This document shows, piece by piece, positions 49,663 through 58,850 of a DNA stretch of 64,000 nt. The translations under genes and the position numbers were made by a program. Within the stretch, counting starts at the first letter, position 1, and every line of letters begins with the position of its first letter. The stretch comes from Coemansia sp. RSA 487 (lineage: Eukaryota; Kickxellomycota; Kickxellomycetes; Kickxellales; Kickxellaceae), in NCBI GenBank assembly GCA_027577595.1, contig JANBRJ010000069.1, positions 27,195 through 91,194 on the forward strand, written 5' to 3'. Below the pieces are notes generated by a model. The model did no database searches. It had not been told where the DNA came from and was given only the letters and a program-made list of their open reading frames with translations.

Positions 49663-50673
49663 TGCTTTTCTAGGGGCGGGGTGGTTGACTCGTTAAGCGG
49701 ATGGAAGGAAGGGGGAGAACGAGAGATGGACCGAAACGTGCTTTATACTGCTGAAAAAAAAAAGCTATCAGAAATTAAAGAAGGAAAAATATAAAACGGC
49801 GTTAGCAAAATGCAAGAGGAAGGAACAGAATTTGGGGGAGCTAGTGGTCCTGGCGTTGGCAGTATAATTATGCTCCCACTCTTGCCCGGTTTACGGCGAG
49901 AAGGTGGCACAAGAAAAGGGAACATGCGAAAACCAATAGCCGCCAACAGATATTCGGGGCCAGAGCATGGACATCGTCTTTATTGCGGGTTTTTTTTCAT
50001 TGTACGTTCGTGCTTTCAGCGCTTTGCTTACTGTTTCCGTGTGCGCGTATGTGGGTAGGCTGGGCAAACCAATGGGCCAATGGGAGCAGCACCTAGAACG
50101 AACAGGAGGGAGTGGTGCCCACACACTGGACAAGCTCCCTCAAACTAACAGCGAAAAAAAGACACCATGGCTCAGGTACTCTGCTTACCAGAAATAAAAT
50201 GGAGGTTCTATAGATGCAGAAAAAGGTAAAGGATACGAAAAAGAAAGAGAGAAAAAGGCTATGTTGTGGAAAACTGGCAAAAGCAGAAAGTTTTTGCACA
50301 AGATTTGATAGCTTTCTGGCTATTATTATTGTTGCCACGCTTTTTCTCGCCTTTCTTCCATTGTTTTTGCAAGCATGCACAAAGATATTTTCTCATTTTC
50401 CCGCCTGTGTTGACAGTTTCAAGCAATCCAGCCAATCACATGCAGGAGACCACCAGCCCACTGCCAATCACAAGGCAGTACCTAAATTTGGCACTAATGT
50501 TTTTGGGGGGAAGCGAGATCAGCTCTGCTCTGGATCGCAATGAAGATTTCAAAAGATGGCATTCAAATATAAAGATTGAAAAGCAAAATGCTTGCTGGAA
50601 CTTAAAGCGGACACAAATATCCTATTGCTACCAAACCACTGAAACATTGCTCTCCGTATATAACGTGTATTTT
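49663..50673. other. Intergenic, no gene seen
   Basis: About 1 kb between the Ecm33-like gene's start and the 3' end of TOM40. AT-rich with purine runs; no supportable gene. Confidence 0.45.
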
Positions 50674-51714
50674 CTAGGACTCGAGGTTGAGGCCAATGCC
50701 AAACTTGTTCTCTCCCTTGAGGTGATCAAGCTCACCCGAGATCAGGAACGAAAAGCCAGGCGCAATCTTTTCCTCCAGCAGCATCGACACTTTGCCAAAG
50801 TTGTCGGCCATTGCCCGCACAGTCGACGCCGCAAAGTCGTACTTGACGCCCACGGTACAGCTTGCTTCGCGACGGCCCTGTGATGGCACGTTCAGAACCT
50901 GCAGCTCTGCGCCGGCCTCGCACTTTGGAGACACCTTGTGCCAGTAGGACGCAGAAAGCACGTTGGACGACTGGGTCTGAACCGTAAGCACGCGGTTCTC
51001 CGTTGGCTGGTAGCGCAGCGCAAGCGAAATGCTGCTTTCCTGCACCTTGGGCATCGGCCGCTGGTAGACAAACTCTGCGCCGACGCCTAGCTTGTGCGTG
51101 ATCGACTGCAGATAGCTGGCAATAAAGATACCCGTGTTGTCCACAGGCGAGGCATTGATCGCCTTAATATTGGCTGTGTAGTCTGAGCCCGTGTACTCCG
51201 ACTCCAGCTGCAGCATAGACTGGGAATCGTTGCTCGGATTTAGCTGCGCTTGGCCCTTTAGCTGGAGGTTTTTTGTCAGTGCATAGTTCGCCCGGCCCTG
51301 CAGACTAAGGTCTGTGTCCATCTTTGCGTGCAGAAGCGTGTCCTCGTCTGCGTATACGCCAGCAAATTCGAACAACGACGGCTGGCCTGGAAGCCCGAGC
51401 TTGTACGTGTGCATGGCCTGGAAGTTTGGCGACAGGATCTTGGCAAGATCGGCCTGTCCGCCCTCGATCATAAGGTTCGTCGGCAGGGTCATTTTGATTT
51501 CCTTGTTCAGCATGTCAAACTGGCCTGGGTTTGGAAGCCCTAGACGCATGCGGTGCTGGTTGAGCGCCTTGTAGTAGTGCATCGGGTTCCAAAACTTGAA
51601 GTGCAGTTCCTCCTCCAGGTTCACTTTGGGCTTGATGTTCAGCTCCGAAATGCTCGGCACCGTGACGCTGGTGGCCGTCGATCCTTGTGTTTCTGCAGGC
51701 GAGTACGAAGCCAT
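50674..51714 (-). CDS. TOM40: Mitochondrial outer-membrane import channel Tom40
   Basis: A 346-residue single-exon beta-barrel protein. The N-terminal segment before the barrel contains FKFWNPMHYYKALNQHRMRLGL, similar to the helix-plus-strand entry of fungal Tom40. Barrel strands alternate hydrophobic and polar residues throughout, with no long transmembrane helix. The C-terminal strand KFGIGLNLES is a good beta-signal recognised by the SAM complex. The VGAEFVYQRP and SYWHKVSPKCEAGAEL segments match the family. It forms the protein-conducting pore of the TOM complex through which nuclear-encoded precursors enter mitochondria. VDAC is the nearest alternative, but length (about 283 for VDAC) and motifs favour Tom40. 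Confidence 0.93.
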   Translation of the reverse strand: MASYSPAETQGSTATSVTVPSISELNIKPKVNLEEELHFKFWNPMHYYKALNQHRMRLGLPNPGQFDMLNKEIKMTLPTNLMIEGGQADLAKILSPNFQAMHTYKLGLPGQPSLFEFAGVYADEDTLLHAKMDTDLSLQGRANYALTKNLQLKGQAQLNPSNDSQSMLQLESEYTGSDYTANIKAINASPVDNTGIFIASYLQSITHKLGVGAEFVYQRPMPKVQESSISLALRYQPTENRVLTVQTQSSNVLSASYWHKVSPKCEAGAELQVLNVPSQGRREASCTVGVKYDFAASTVRAMADNFGKVSMLLEEKIAPGFSFLISGELDHLKGENKFGIGLNLES

Positions 51715-52410
51715 TATTTCTATCTAATCTACCTAGTATTTTGCCCTCCGTGGTTTAGCTATGCCAAGGAAAAAAAGAAAGCCCTATAGCGACAACGAAA
51801 CAGGGTGGACAAATGAATAGTTTTTTCGCTGTGGTTAGTAATTGAACTTTGGCTTTTGTGTACTGCTAGCTCTTCAGAACGCGCCTAGCTAGATTTGGTG
51901 CCCGGCGCAGAAGCCGTAGTAGCAGCCCATCGAAAATGTTTAGTAATGCACAAATCGGCTCGATGATTAATAGCTATATTTCCTGTGCAATTCATTGTCG
52001 GATCCGGACAAGAGGCACCGACATGTCAGACATACTTTATCTCGTTATAGACAGACTTTTTATCAGCAAATAGAGAATAGTAATTATTTAAAAACGCTTG
52101 GAAGAGCAAAAAAAAAGATAACACAACAGCCAGAGCATCCTGCAAACATTTTTACTTTTTATGAGCATAAGCTGGGCTTTTTTCTTTTCAGGCAATCCTT
52201 GATTTGCTTGATCTGGATTTATGAAGCAAACACTGAATGTCATCCTCCATTGACTATAAGCGTCTCTCTTGATAATAACTTGGGTTCAGAATTCATTATC
52301 AAAGGAATCAAGGCACAGCCATCCTCAAATGCTATTTATTTATATTGATTCACTTACAAACTACAATCTCCTTAGTCAAGCTAAGCCGCTAGAAAGTACT
52401 TTTTTTTTGC
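51715..52410. other. Intergenic, no gene seen
   Basis: About 700 bp upstream of TOM40 and downstream of the bS6m gene. AT-rich; nothing recognisable. Confidence 0.45.
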
Positions 52411-52891
52411 TTATACGGCATCGCTGATGTTAATCATGTATTTGAGCCTGTCTGTCATCTTGACCACATTGCATCGAACAACGCGAGTGTCAACCTTGAG
52501 CTGGTTCTTTAGCAGCTCAGATGTCTTTGGATTTGTGTAGTAGTGCATAAGCCAGTACGTGCCTCGGGTATGGTACTCCATATGCCGCTTCATCCGATAC
52601 GGCAGCGGCTGGTCCCTGCCCATGTTGACAAATCCGCGAATAGCACCTCCACGATCCAGAACTGTCTCTGCGGATTTTCGGAGGAGCCCTTCAAGCGATT
52701 TCTACAAACAGATACATAAAAGGCAAACTCGTTTGCTGCTGTTAAGTTTTTGATCAACGAAAAAAGAGGTGTTCAATGTAGTGTTAGACATTATCCATCT
52801 GCGGGCATCTATAGTTCTGGCCACCACGCTTTTCAAATCTTACCTGAGTCAGACCTGACCGCGAAATGCACACAAGCTCGTAAAGCGGCAT
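52411..52891 (-). CDS. MRPS6: Mitochondrial ribosomal protein bS6m
   Basis: A two-exon gene: exon 1 52844-52891, intron 52702-52843 (142 nt, GT-AG), exon 2 52411-52701, giving 112 residues. The start MPLYELVCISRSGL is the classic first beta-strand of bS6. It is followed by a helix (KSLEGLLRKSAETVLDRGG), the GFVNMGRDQPLPYRMKRH region, and a YHTRGTYWLMHYYTNP strand. Length is close to bacterial S6 and mitochondrial MRPS6/Mrp17. It is part of the small mitochondrial ribosomal subunit platform next to bS18m. The first exon is only 16 codons, so the gene is easy to miss. Confidence 0.9.
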
Positions 52892-53252
52892 GTCCAATGA
52901 TTCTCCGTATTCGTGTACTCTTCTGATTACTTTAACCTCCCAGCTGCGATTGCACAGAGAACAGTATAAAAGAGGGAGTAGGGTCGAATAGAAAATAAGA
53001 TTTAATAAAAAGATATTTTGAATTGAGCAAGGAAAAGAAAAGAAGCAAAATCATAAGAGAAAAACCACCCTTAATGCCATATTGATTGGTTGATCTGATA
53101 AAAGCTAATCTATCTCTAAGACGCAGATCTAGCTCAGCTCCTTTAACCTTGGGTCATGATCGAATGGAAGAAATGGCTGTAAATCCCTCTCTCTCCCTGT
53201 TAACTAGCGCACCCAAGGAAAAGAAAAGAAAAAGATATTTGTAAAAGCATAT
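52892..53252. other. Intergenic, no gene seen
   Basis: A 361-bp AT-rich spacer holding the bS6m upstream region and the first elongase's 3' flank. No coding sequence. Confidence 0.5.
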
Positions 53253-54119
53253 TTACTTTTTCTTTTTGGATGAAGAACTTTTGCTGTAAGCGGTCTTGAA
53301 AAATTGTAAGAAAAGGTACACCAGAGGAAGAAGGTACGCTGTTAGGATCCACTGACCCTTATTTTGGTTCTGCGTCTGGCAGCCTGGAATAACAAAATAA
53401 ACGACGATAACTGTTAGCCCGAACAAGAACTGGAAAATCTGAAGCGACGTCAAATACCGTTTTCCAGGTGGGTTGAATCCAAGTGCCGTGAGTGCGTAGT
53501 ACGAATACATTATCGTGTGCACTCCTGTATTTTCCCAAACAAGAAACAGACCCGAGCCAGAAGAGTAGTAGTTTGTGATATATGTGACAAGAATAACACC
53601 CGCATGATGGTATATCTGCAAAATTGAGGCTTTGCGTCCCTTCAGAATTATGATGACTGTATCAAGAAGTTCGTAGTACTTGGACAAGTAGAACAGATAC
53701 AGGTGAACAAAAAGCGCAGAATTCCATACAGTACCGTCAGTGTCACACATACCCTCAGAGAAGCCCTTCTTTATCATGTTGTTCACAAACAGCGGAAACA
53801 CGCCGCGGAACGCCCAGGCAGAGTATATAGCCAGAACAGTGTTGTGGACGACGACAAGCATGGTCATCGGCGTCAGGACTTTTTTCTTTGTTATTGAGCC
53901 ATCACTAGAGGCATTTTGGCGCTTGGCTTCAACACGCGACAGCTTGCTTGACTCTGGGCTGAAATAGAACGAGAGAACGGTGTAAACAGCAGAGACAAAA
54001 ACTGGCACCTGCCATTGCATGAAGAATGGATACCAGTCGCCTAAAGGCACATCACTAAGCTGGACATGTGTTCCAGCTGGTGGCTCTATGTGGTAAGCAC
54101 TTGGTGTAGAGGCTGACAT
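53253..54119 (-). CDS. ELO-family fatty acid elongase, copy 1
   Basis: A 288-residue single-exon ER membrane condensing enzyme. Family marks are LYLFYLSKYYELLDTVIIILKGR, the histidine box Q168-I-Y-H171-H172 (QxxHH variant of HxxHH), the MYSYYALTALG segment, and several hydrophobic helices (about 37-55, 85-105, 137-157, 175-190, 205-260). The C-terminus ends in SSSSKKKK, a likely di-lysine ER retrieval signal. It condenses malonyl-CoA with acyl-CoA in very-long-chain or polyunsaturated fatty acid synthesis; chain preference cannot be told. A tandem copy lies 376 bp upstream in the same orientation, near-identical over most of its length. Confidence 0.92.
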   Translation of the reverse strand: MSASTPSAYHIEPPAGTHVQLSDVPLGDWYPFFMQWQVPVFVSAVYTVLSFYFSPESSKLSRVEAKRQNASSDGSITKKKVLTPMTMLVVVHNTVLAIYSAWAFRGVFPLFVNNMIKKGFSEGMCDTDGTVWNSALFVHLYLFYLSKYYELLDTVIIILKGRKASILQIYHHAGVILVTYITNYYSSGSGLFLVWENTGVHTIMYSYYALTALGFNPPGKRYLTSLQIFQFLFGLTVIVVYFVIPGCQTQNQNKGQWILTAYLLPLVYLFLQFFKTAYSKSSSSKKKK

Positions 54120-54495
54120 GTATAGTGTTCGGAAAGCAATAGCGCAGAAACTAGAGTTGGAAAAAGAGTATGACCTTTTAAAAGATATAAATCAGAGCTG
54201 GCACGAAAGATAAGACTAGAAAAGCAACAAACGTGAAGGCTTGGCTTTTTTTCTTGCCTTTGTGCACTTTTCCTTGCTCGTCTTTTGGTATTGTGCATGA
54301 ACAAGTAGGCTCATAAATGCTGAAAATCAGAAACGATTAATACATAAAGCGATGAAGGGTTTTTGTTGGTCCTTGCAGCTCAAGGTGTATTTTGAAACTG
54401 TGATGTGATATAGAGGCGAATAGTATTTATGAATGAGTTATTTTAAAAATGTATTTATAACACTATGTGTATGTAAAAAAAAGTATGCAAGTCAT
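54120..54495. other. Spacer between tandem elongase genes
   Basis: A 376-bp AT-rich spacer; it must carry the promoter of copy 1 and the 3' end of copy 2. No coding sequence. Confidence 0.5.
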
Positions 54496-55347
54496 TCAGT
54501 CGCTCTTTTTCAGTTGCGTACCCTTTCCTGTGTATGTCTGTTTAAAGAATTGCGCAAATAAGTAAATAAGTGGTAGCAGGTACGCTGTCATAATAAGAGG
54601 CCAGGTACGCTGTGCTGGCTTTAAACAGCCAGGGATTAAAAAGTAAACAATAACAACTGCTTGCCCAAACAAGAACTGGAAAATCTGAAGCGACGTCAAA
54701 TACTGCTTTCCAGGTGGGTTGAATCCAAGTGCCGTGAGTGCGTAGTACGAATACATTATCGTGTGCACTCCCGCATTCTCCCAGACAACGAAGACGGAAC
54801 ATGGTGACGTGAAATAGTTGGAAGTGTACATTACAAGAATAACACCCGCATGATGGTATATCTGCAAAATTGAGGCTTTGCGTCCCTTCAGAATTATGAT
54901 GACTGTATCAAGAAGTTCGTAGTACTTGGACAAGTAGAACAGATACAGGTGAACAAAAAGCGCAGAATTCCATACAGTGCCGTCGGTGTCACACATACCC
55001 TCGAAGAAACCCTTCTTTATCATGTTGTTCACAAACAGCGGAAACACGCCGCGGAACGCCCAGGCAGAGTATATAGCCAGAACAGTGTTGTGGACGACGA
55101 CAAGCATGGTCATCGGCGTCAGGACTTTTTTCTTTGTTGTTGAGCCATCACTAGAGGCATTTTGGCGCTTGGCTTCAACACGCGACAGTTTGCTTGACTC
55201 TGGGCTGAAATAGAACGAGAGAACGGTGTAAACAGCAGAGACAAAAACTGGCACCTGCCATTGCATGAAGAATGGATACCAGTCGCCTAAAGGCACATCA
55301 CTGAGCTGGACATGCGTTCCAGCTGGCGGTTCCACGTGGTAGGACAT
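54496..55347 (-). CDS. ELO-family fatty acid elongase, copy 2
   Basis: A 283-residue single-exon paralogue of the adjacent elongase, starting at ATG 55347 (MSYHVEPPAG). The open frame extends about 48 codons upstream but without an ATG. From the N-terminus through the QxxHH box it is nearly identical to copy 1. It then has a short divergent island directly after the box (TSNYFTSPCSVFVVWENA versus TNYYSSGSGLFLVWENT), a second near-identical block (MYSYYALTALGFNPPGK to LFG), and a different C-terminus ending in LKKSD. Expected activity is the same condensation step in fatty acid elongation, perhaps with altered substrate length because the divergent parts lie in and after the post-His-box helices. 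Confidence 0.92.
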   Translation of the reverse strand: MSYHVEPPAGTHVQLSDVPLGDWYPFFMQWQVPVFVSAVYTVLSFYFSPESSKLSRVEAKRQNASSDGSTTKKKVLTPMTMLVVVHNTVLAIYSAWAFRGVFPLFVNNMIKKGFFEGMCDTDGTVWNSALFVHLYLFYLSKYYELLDTVIIILKGRKASILQIYHHAGVILVMYTSNYFTSPCSVFVVWENAGVHTIMYSYYALTALGFNPPGKQYLTSLQIFQFLFGQAVVIVYFLIPGCLKPAQRTWPLIMTAYLLPLIYLFAQFFKQTYTGKGTQLKKSD

Positions 55348-56187
55348 TGGACAAGAGCTATTTGAGTGGGTGGTGTAAGTGTAGGAAAAATATAAAGCAA
55401 AAAAAAAAACTGATCGAGAAGAAAATGACAAAGAATGACAAGCAGGGGCGAAGAGAAAACAGTCTTGGTTTTCAGATTTCGCGTGTTCCAATTTACGTGG
55501 CAGTAAAAATTAAGACGCCAGCCACTCATTTTTAGTTCCGGGAACTGCCACTGACAACAGCGGATTTGATGGTGTAGGAAAAGATACCCTGAAACACTGT
55601 GGGTAATCTTGCTTGTATATTGGGAATTTGTGTCAAGGCTTGGTAGTGATCGTTTCCTGTTCATGGTGCTCAAAACTGCAGACGTTTTCAGCTCACGCAT
55701 TTCAACTTTATCAACACTTTTCCTCAGACTAATTAAAATAACAGCATATGAACTAGTCGACTATCCATTCTTTGGTCCAGAAGCTGCCGTATTCTCTTCT
55801 GTATTTAAATTTGAACCGTGGTCGCGGAGGTGAGTGCTAACTGAGAAGGCAAAAATTAATGGTAAAGGCAACACCACGATCTCTAGATATTATCATATGT
55901 ATGTGCAAATCAACAGAGTAGATGCAATTGGCTTTTTACAATAGCATGATGGCATAAACCTCACATACTTGTTACGCATTTATAAAATAAATAGGCTCTT
56001 GCTCCTAATTTTACCTTTGAAATTATAAAAGGCGGCATAAAGTGCTATTTATTTATTGCTATTGTCAGTCAATAGGCAAATAGAACCAATTACTAGTAAA
56101 TGAAACAGACAACGCGATTGAGCATGTCAGCGACACCGTTTACAATGCCTAGCCGTAAAAAAGAAAAGAAACAGTCTGTTACTTTTG
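55348..56187. other. Intergenic, AT-rich
   Basis: About 840 bp between the elongase copy 2 start and the 3' end of the small secreted-protein gene. No coding sequence recognised. Confidence 0.45.
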
Positions 56188-56403
56188 CTACCACCCATGC
56201 CTCATGCAGTGACGCATACAGTGGCTATAGTTCCATCTGCCAGAGCAGCGCCAGTTACAGCTTCTCCAGCTTGTATTGGGTTCAAGGTTAATCACTTGAA
56301 TTTTTGCGTCCTCCGGCCCAGGAAGGGGCTCTGCGCTGGCAGACGCAATGGCCAATGCACCAACCGAGGAAAGAATAAGGGCAGAAACTGATACAAACTT
56401 CAT
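56188..56403 (-). CDS. Small secreted cysteine-rich peptide (helical-hairpin Cys pattern)
   Basis: A 71-residue frame from ATG 56403. Residues 1-23 form a strong signal peptide (hydrophobic core LILSSVGALAIA, small residues at ASA). The mature part is about 47 residues, with four Cys in the arrangement C49-x3-C53-x8-C62-x3-C66 and a His/Arg-rich end (CMRHCMRHGW). C-x3-C...C-x3-C is the spacing of disulfide-linked helical hairpins (alpha-hairpinin type). The similarity is one of spacing only; function is unknown (antimicrobial, protease inhibitor and effector-like are all possible). A TATA element lies 126 bp upstream. The small size leaves some doubt, but signal peptide plus paired Cys make chance unlikely. 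Confidence 0.6.
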   Translation of the reverse strand: MKFVSVSALILSSVGALAIASASAEPLPGPEDAKIQVINLEPNTSWRSCNWRCSGRWNYSHCMRHCMRHGW

Positions 56404-56528
56404 ATTTGTTGAGCGCAATTACGTTGGATACTTGAATAGAAAGGTTGAAAACCGTTGGAAGGAAAGAAGGGGCAATGTAGTCTCCTGAAGAGCAAAAAAC
56501 AAGTCTGGTTGAAGCCGTATTATCAAGC

Positions 56529-56536
56529 CTTTTATA
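56529..56536 (-). promoter_or_regulatory. TATA box of the small secreted-peptide gene
   Basis: TATAAAAG on the minus strand, 126 bp before the ATG at 56403, a normal distance for a strong fungal core promoter. Confidence 0.5.
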
Positions 56537-57080
56537 GCTATTCTAACGAATAAATTTTACTATTCATATTTACCATCCTAAACGTTGCCACGAAAAAGAT
56601 GCAACATAGTTTATAGAATAGCAGGTAATACAAATACACGTCGATTTAACTGAGAATTAATATTCTATACAGATCACGACAGCGCAAGATATACCAACGA
56701 GAGAATGTTGTCAGTCATCATAGTCCTAGCAGATAAATAACATGGTCGGAACATCAGTTAACATACAGAACCTGTGCCTGCCAGATGCGTAAAGTAAATG
56801 CCATTTTGTCGATCTGGTGCTATAGCACCCCAACCATTTCTGCTTTCTACAGCCTGCAGCCCGCAAGTCCGAAAAATGTGCTGCAGTTTCCGGTACCGTT
56901 GCAGATCCTATCATATAAATATGGTAACTATCAGTTGATTGGCTTATTCTCCGATCGATATCATGAAAACCGAACTGTTGTAATATTTGCGTCAGAGACT
57001 TAGTCAATTTGTCAGCATTTCGTGGTCCTCTTTGCGTTTACACTGGCATTTGATATCAACAGTGAAACCTCTCCAAGCAG

Positions 57081-57090
57081 TATAAAATAA
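57081..57090 (+). promoter_or_regulatory. TATA box upstream of ADH copy 1
   Basis: TATAAAATAA, ending 102 bp before the ATG at 57193; the same position as the TATA box of ADH copy 2, suggesting promoter duplication with the gene. Confidence 0.5.
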
Positions 57091-57192
57091 AAGCTTGTCC
57101 CTCACTCTACGAAATTTCTTTTTATTTTCCATCAAAGCATACCTTTCTATTCGAGTTCAAAATACCAATAGTATTGCAAACGCGTAACAACA

Positions 57193-58263
57193 ATGGTTGA
57201 AGGCAAAATTAACGAGATTCACGGATGGGCCGCTATGAAGCCCGGGCTTACTGTCGAACCTTGATCCTACAAGCCCCGTCCGCTTGGCGAACACGACGTC
57301 GAGATCAAGATCGAGTACAGCGGCATCTGCGGCTCCGATCTGCACACGATCAAGGAGGAATGGAGCGGTACCTCCTATCCTGCAATCGTTGGGCACGAAA
57401 TTGTTGGAAAGATCATTACAAAGGGAGAGAAAGCGACGCACCTCGAGGAAGGCGATCTCGTTGGTGTCGGTGCTCAGGTTTACGGATGCCTCCAGAAAGA
57501 CTGCAATCCCTGCAGCCGCGATCTTGACCCACACTGTCCTAAGAGCGTTTTCACCTACAACACGAAGTATCCCGACGGCGAGCAAGCCCACGGCGGGTAC
57601 GCAGAGGCTGTCCGCGTCGATTCCAACTACGCAATCAAGATTCCTGCTGGCCTGGATCCTGTATATGCACCTCCTCTGATGTGCGCTGGCGCTACGGTGT
57701 TTGCACCGATGCTGCGCAAGGGCGTGAAGAAGGGTGACCGTGTTGGAGTCATTGGAATTGGTGGTCTTGGCCATCTTGCTGTCCAGTATGCCAGTGCGCT
57801 TGGCGCCGAAGTCGTTGCATTTTCGCATTCTCCAAACAAGCGCGAACAATGTCTAAAGCTTGGAGCCTCCAAATTTGTGGATACTTCAAACAAGGAAGAA
57901 GTTGATGCAGTGCGTCGCTCCCTGAACTACTTGTTTGTTGCTTCAAACTCAACGTCTAACCAGTACAATGAGTTTATTTCGTGGATGGACTTTGAGGGGC
58001 AGATTGTCCTGCTTGCGCTTCCAAAGGGCAACATGTCCTTCTCTCCCGGAGAGTTTATCCGGACCGAGGTTGCTATCACCGGTTCTTTGATTGGCGGCGT
58101 CAATGTGCTTAAGAAGACCCTCGAGTTCTCTGCAAAGCACAAGATTCTACCGATTATCGAGCGCTACCCTATGGAAAAGGTGAATGATGCTATTGTCCAG
58201 GTCGACAGCGGCAAGGCTCGTTATCGCGTTGTGCTTGAAAACCCCAAGGATAGCAACCTTTAA
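57193..58263 (+). pseudogene. Zinc alcohol dehydrogenase copy 1 with premature TGA
   Basis: Aligns end to end with the intact gene at 58851-59906. After ATG 57193 the frame reads 23 codons, then TGA (57262-57264) exactly where the intact paralogue has Trp24 (TGG). From 57265 the frame is open to 58263 (332 codons) with every functional residue kept: catalytic-zinc Cys in GICGSD, GHE, the four-Cys structural zinc lobe, and the GIGGLGH Rossmann loop. A single G-to-A change is therefore enough to explain the break, which suggests very recent loss, a sequencing error or readthrough. Re-initiation at a downstream Met would remove the N-terminal catalytic lobe. Confidence 0.8.
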
Positions 58264-58850
58264 ATCTAGTTTTTATCTTGATTGTTGTGCTGACAGTTGC
58301 GAATAAATACGCGTAATTTTGATCAATTGTGTCTAAAGCAGATCAGATCATCATACAGCATGGTCGGAATTAGTTCGGCAAAGTGTCTTCGAAAAGATGT
58401 ATCCTTGAAACACGATTTTGGAAAACTTGTGTCATACCAAAGGATCGGCAAATATTGCAAGGGAAAGCGTTGAAACGCATATATTTTTAAAGTGTAGAAA
58501 CACTATCGGGAAAATGTCGGGACTTTATTTTTCTACTAGTTTAATGAAATAAACATGTCAGCTCTGTTATAGTATTATTCAGCAGTCTTTCCGCTTACGT
58601 GTGTTTTCCATATGTTGCACACACGATGGAATATTTCCCCGCCCAAGTGAAATCCCACCGAGTTCTGTATGCAGAGGCTCCTGTTTCACCACAAGTAGAT
58701 GCCAAAGTGTAAAGTAAAAAGCCCACGCGTATGTGAAACAGGTATAAAAGATGCATTTCTGGCTCGTTTCAGTTGTCGCCATTGCTTCTGATCTTAGCTT
58801 CAGTTTTCAAAGAAATAGCATCATCAACGACATTCTACTATATCTAAGCA
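58264..58850. promoter_or_regulatory. Spacer and promoter between ADH copies
   Basis: 587 bp carrying the 3' flank of copy 1 and the promoter of copy 2, including its TATA box. No coding sequence. Confidence 0.5.
58743..58750 (+). promoter_or_regulatory. TATA box upstream of ADH copy 2
   Basis: TATAAAAG, ending 100 bp before the ATG at 58851. Confidence 0.55.

Larger units (their letters stand above)
56404..57192. other. Divergent intergenic region
   Basis: About 790 bp between the secreted-peptide gene and the first alcohol dehydrogenase copy. Small frames at 56.7-57.0 kb on both strands show no recognisable domain. Confidence 0.45.

Noticed and set aside
56726-57007. Overlapping frames on both strands upstream of ADH copy 1.
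   Set aside because: Neither has a recognised motif; they lie in the promoter spacer between divergent genes.
57262-57264. In-frame TGA in ADH copy 1 as a selenocysteine codon.
   Set aside because: The paralogue has Trp, not Cys, at this site, the site is not catalytic, and no SECIS-like hairpin was recognised downstream. Simple nonsense mutation is more likely.
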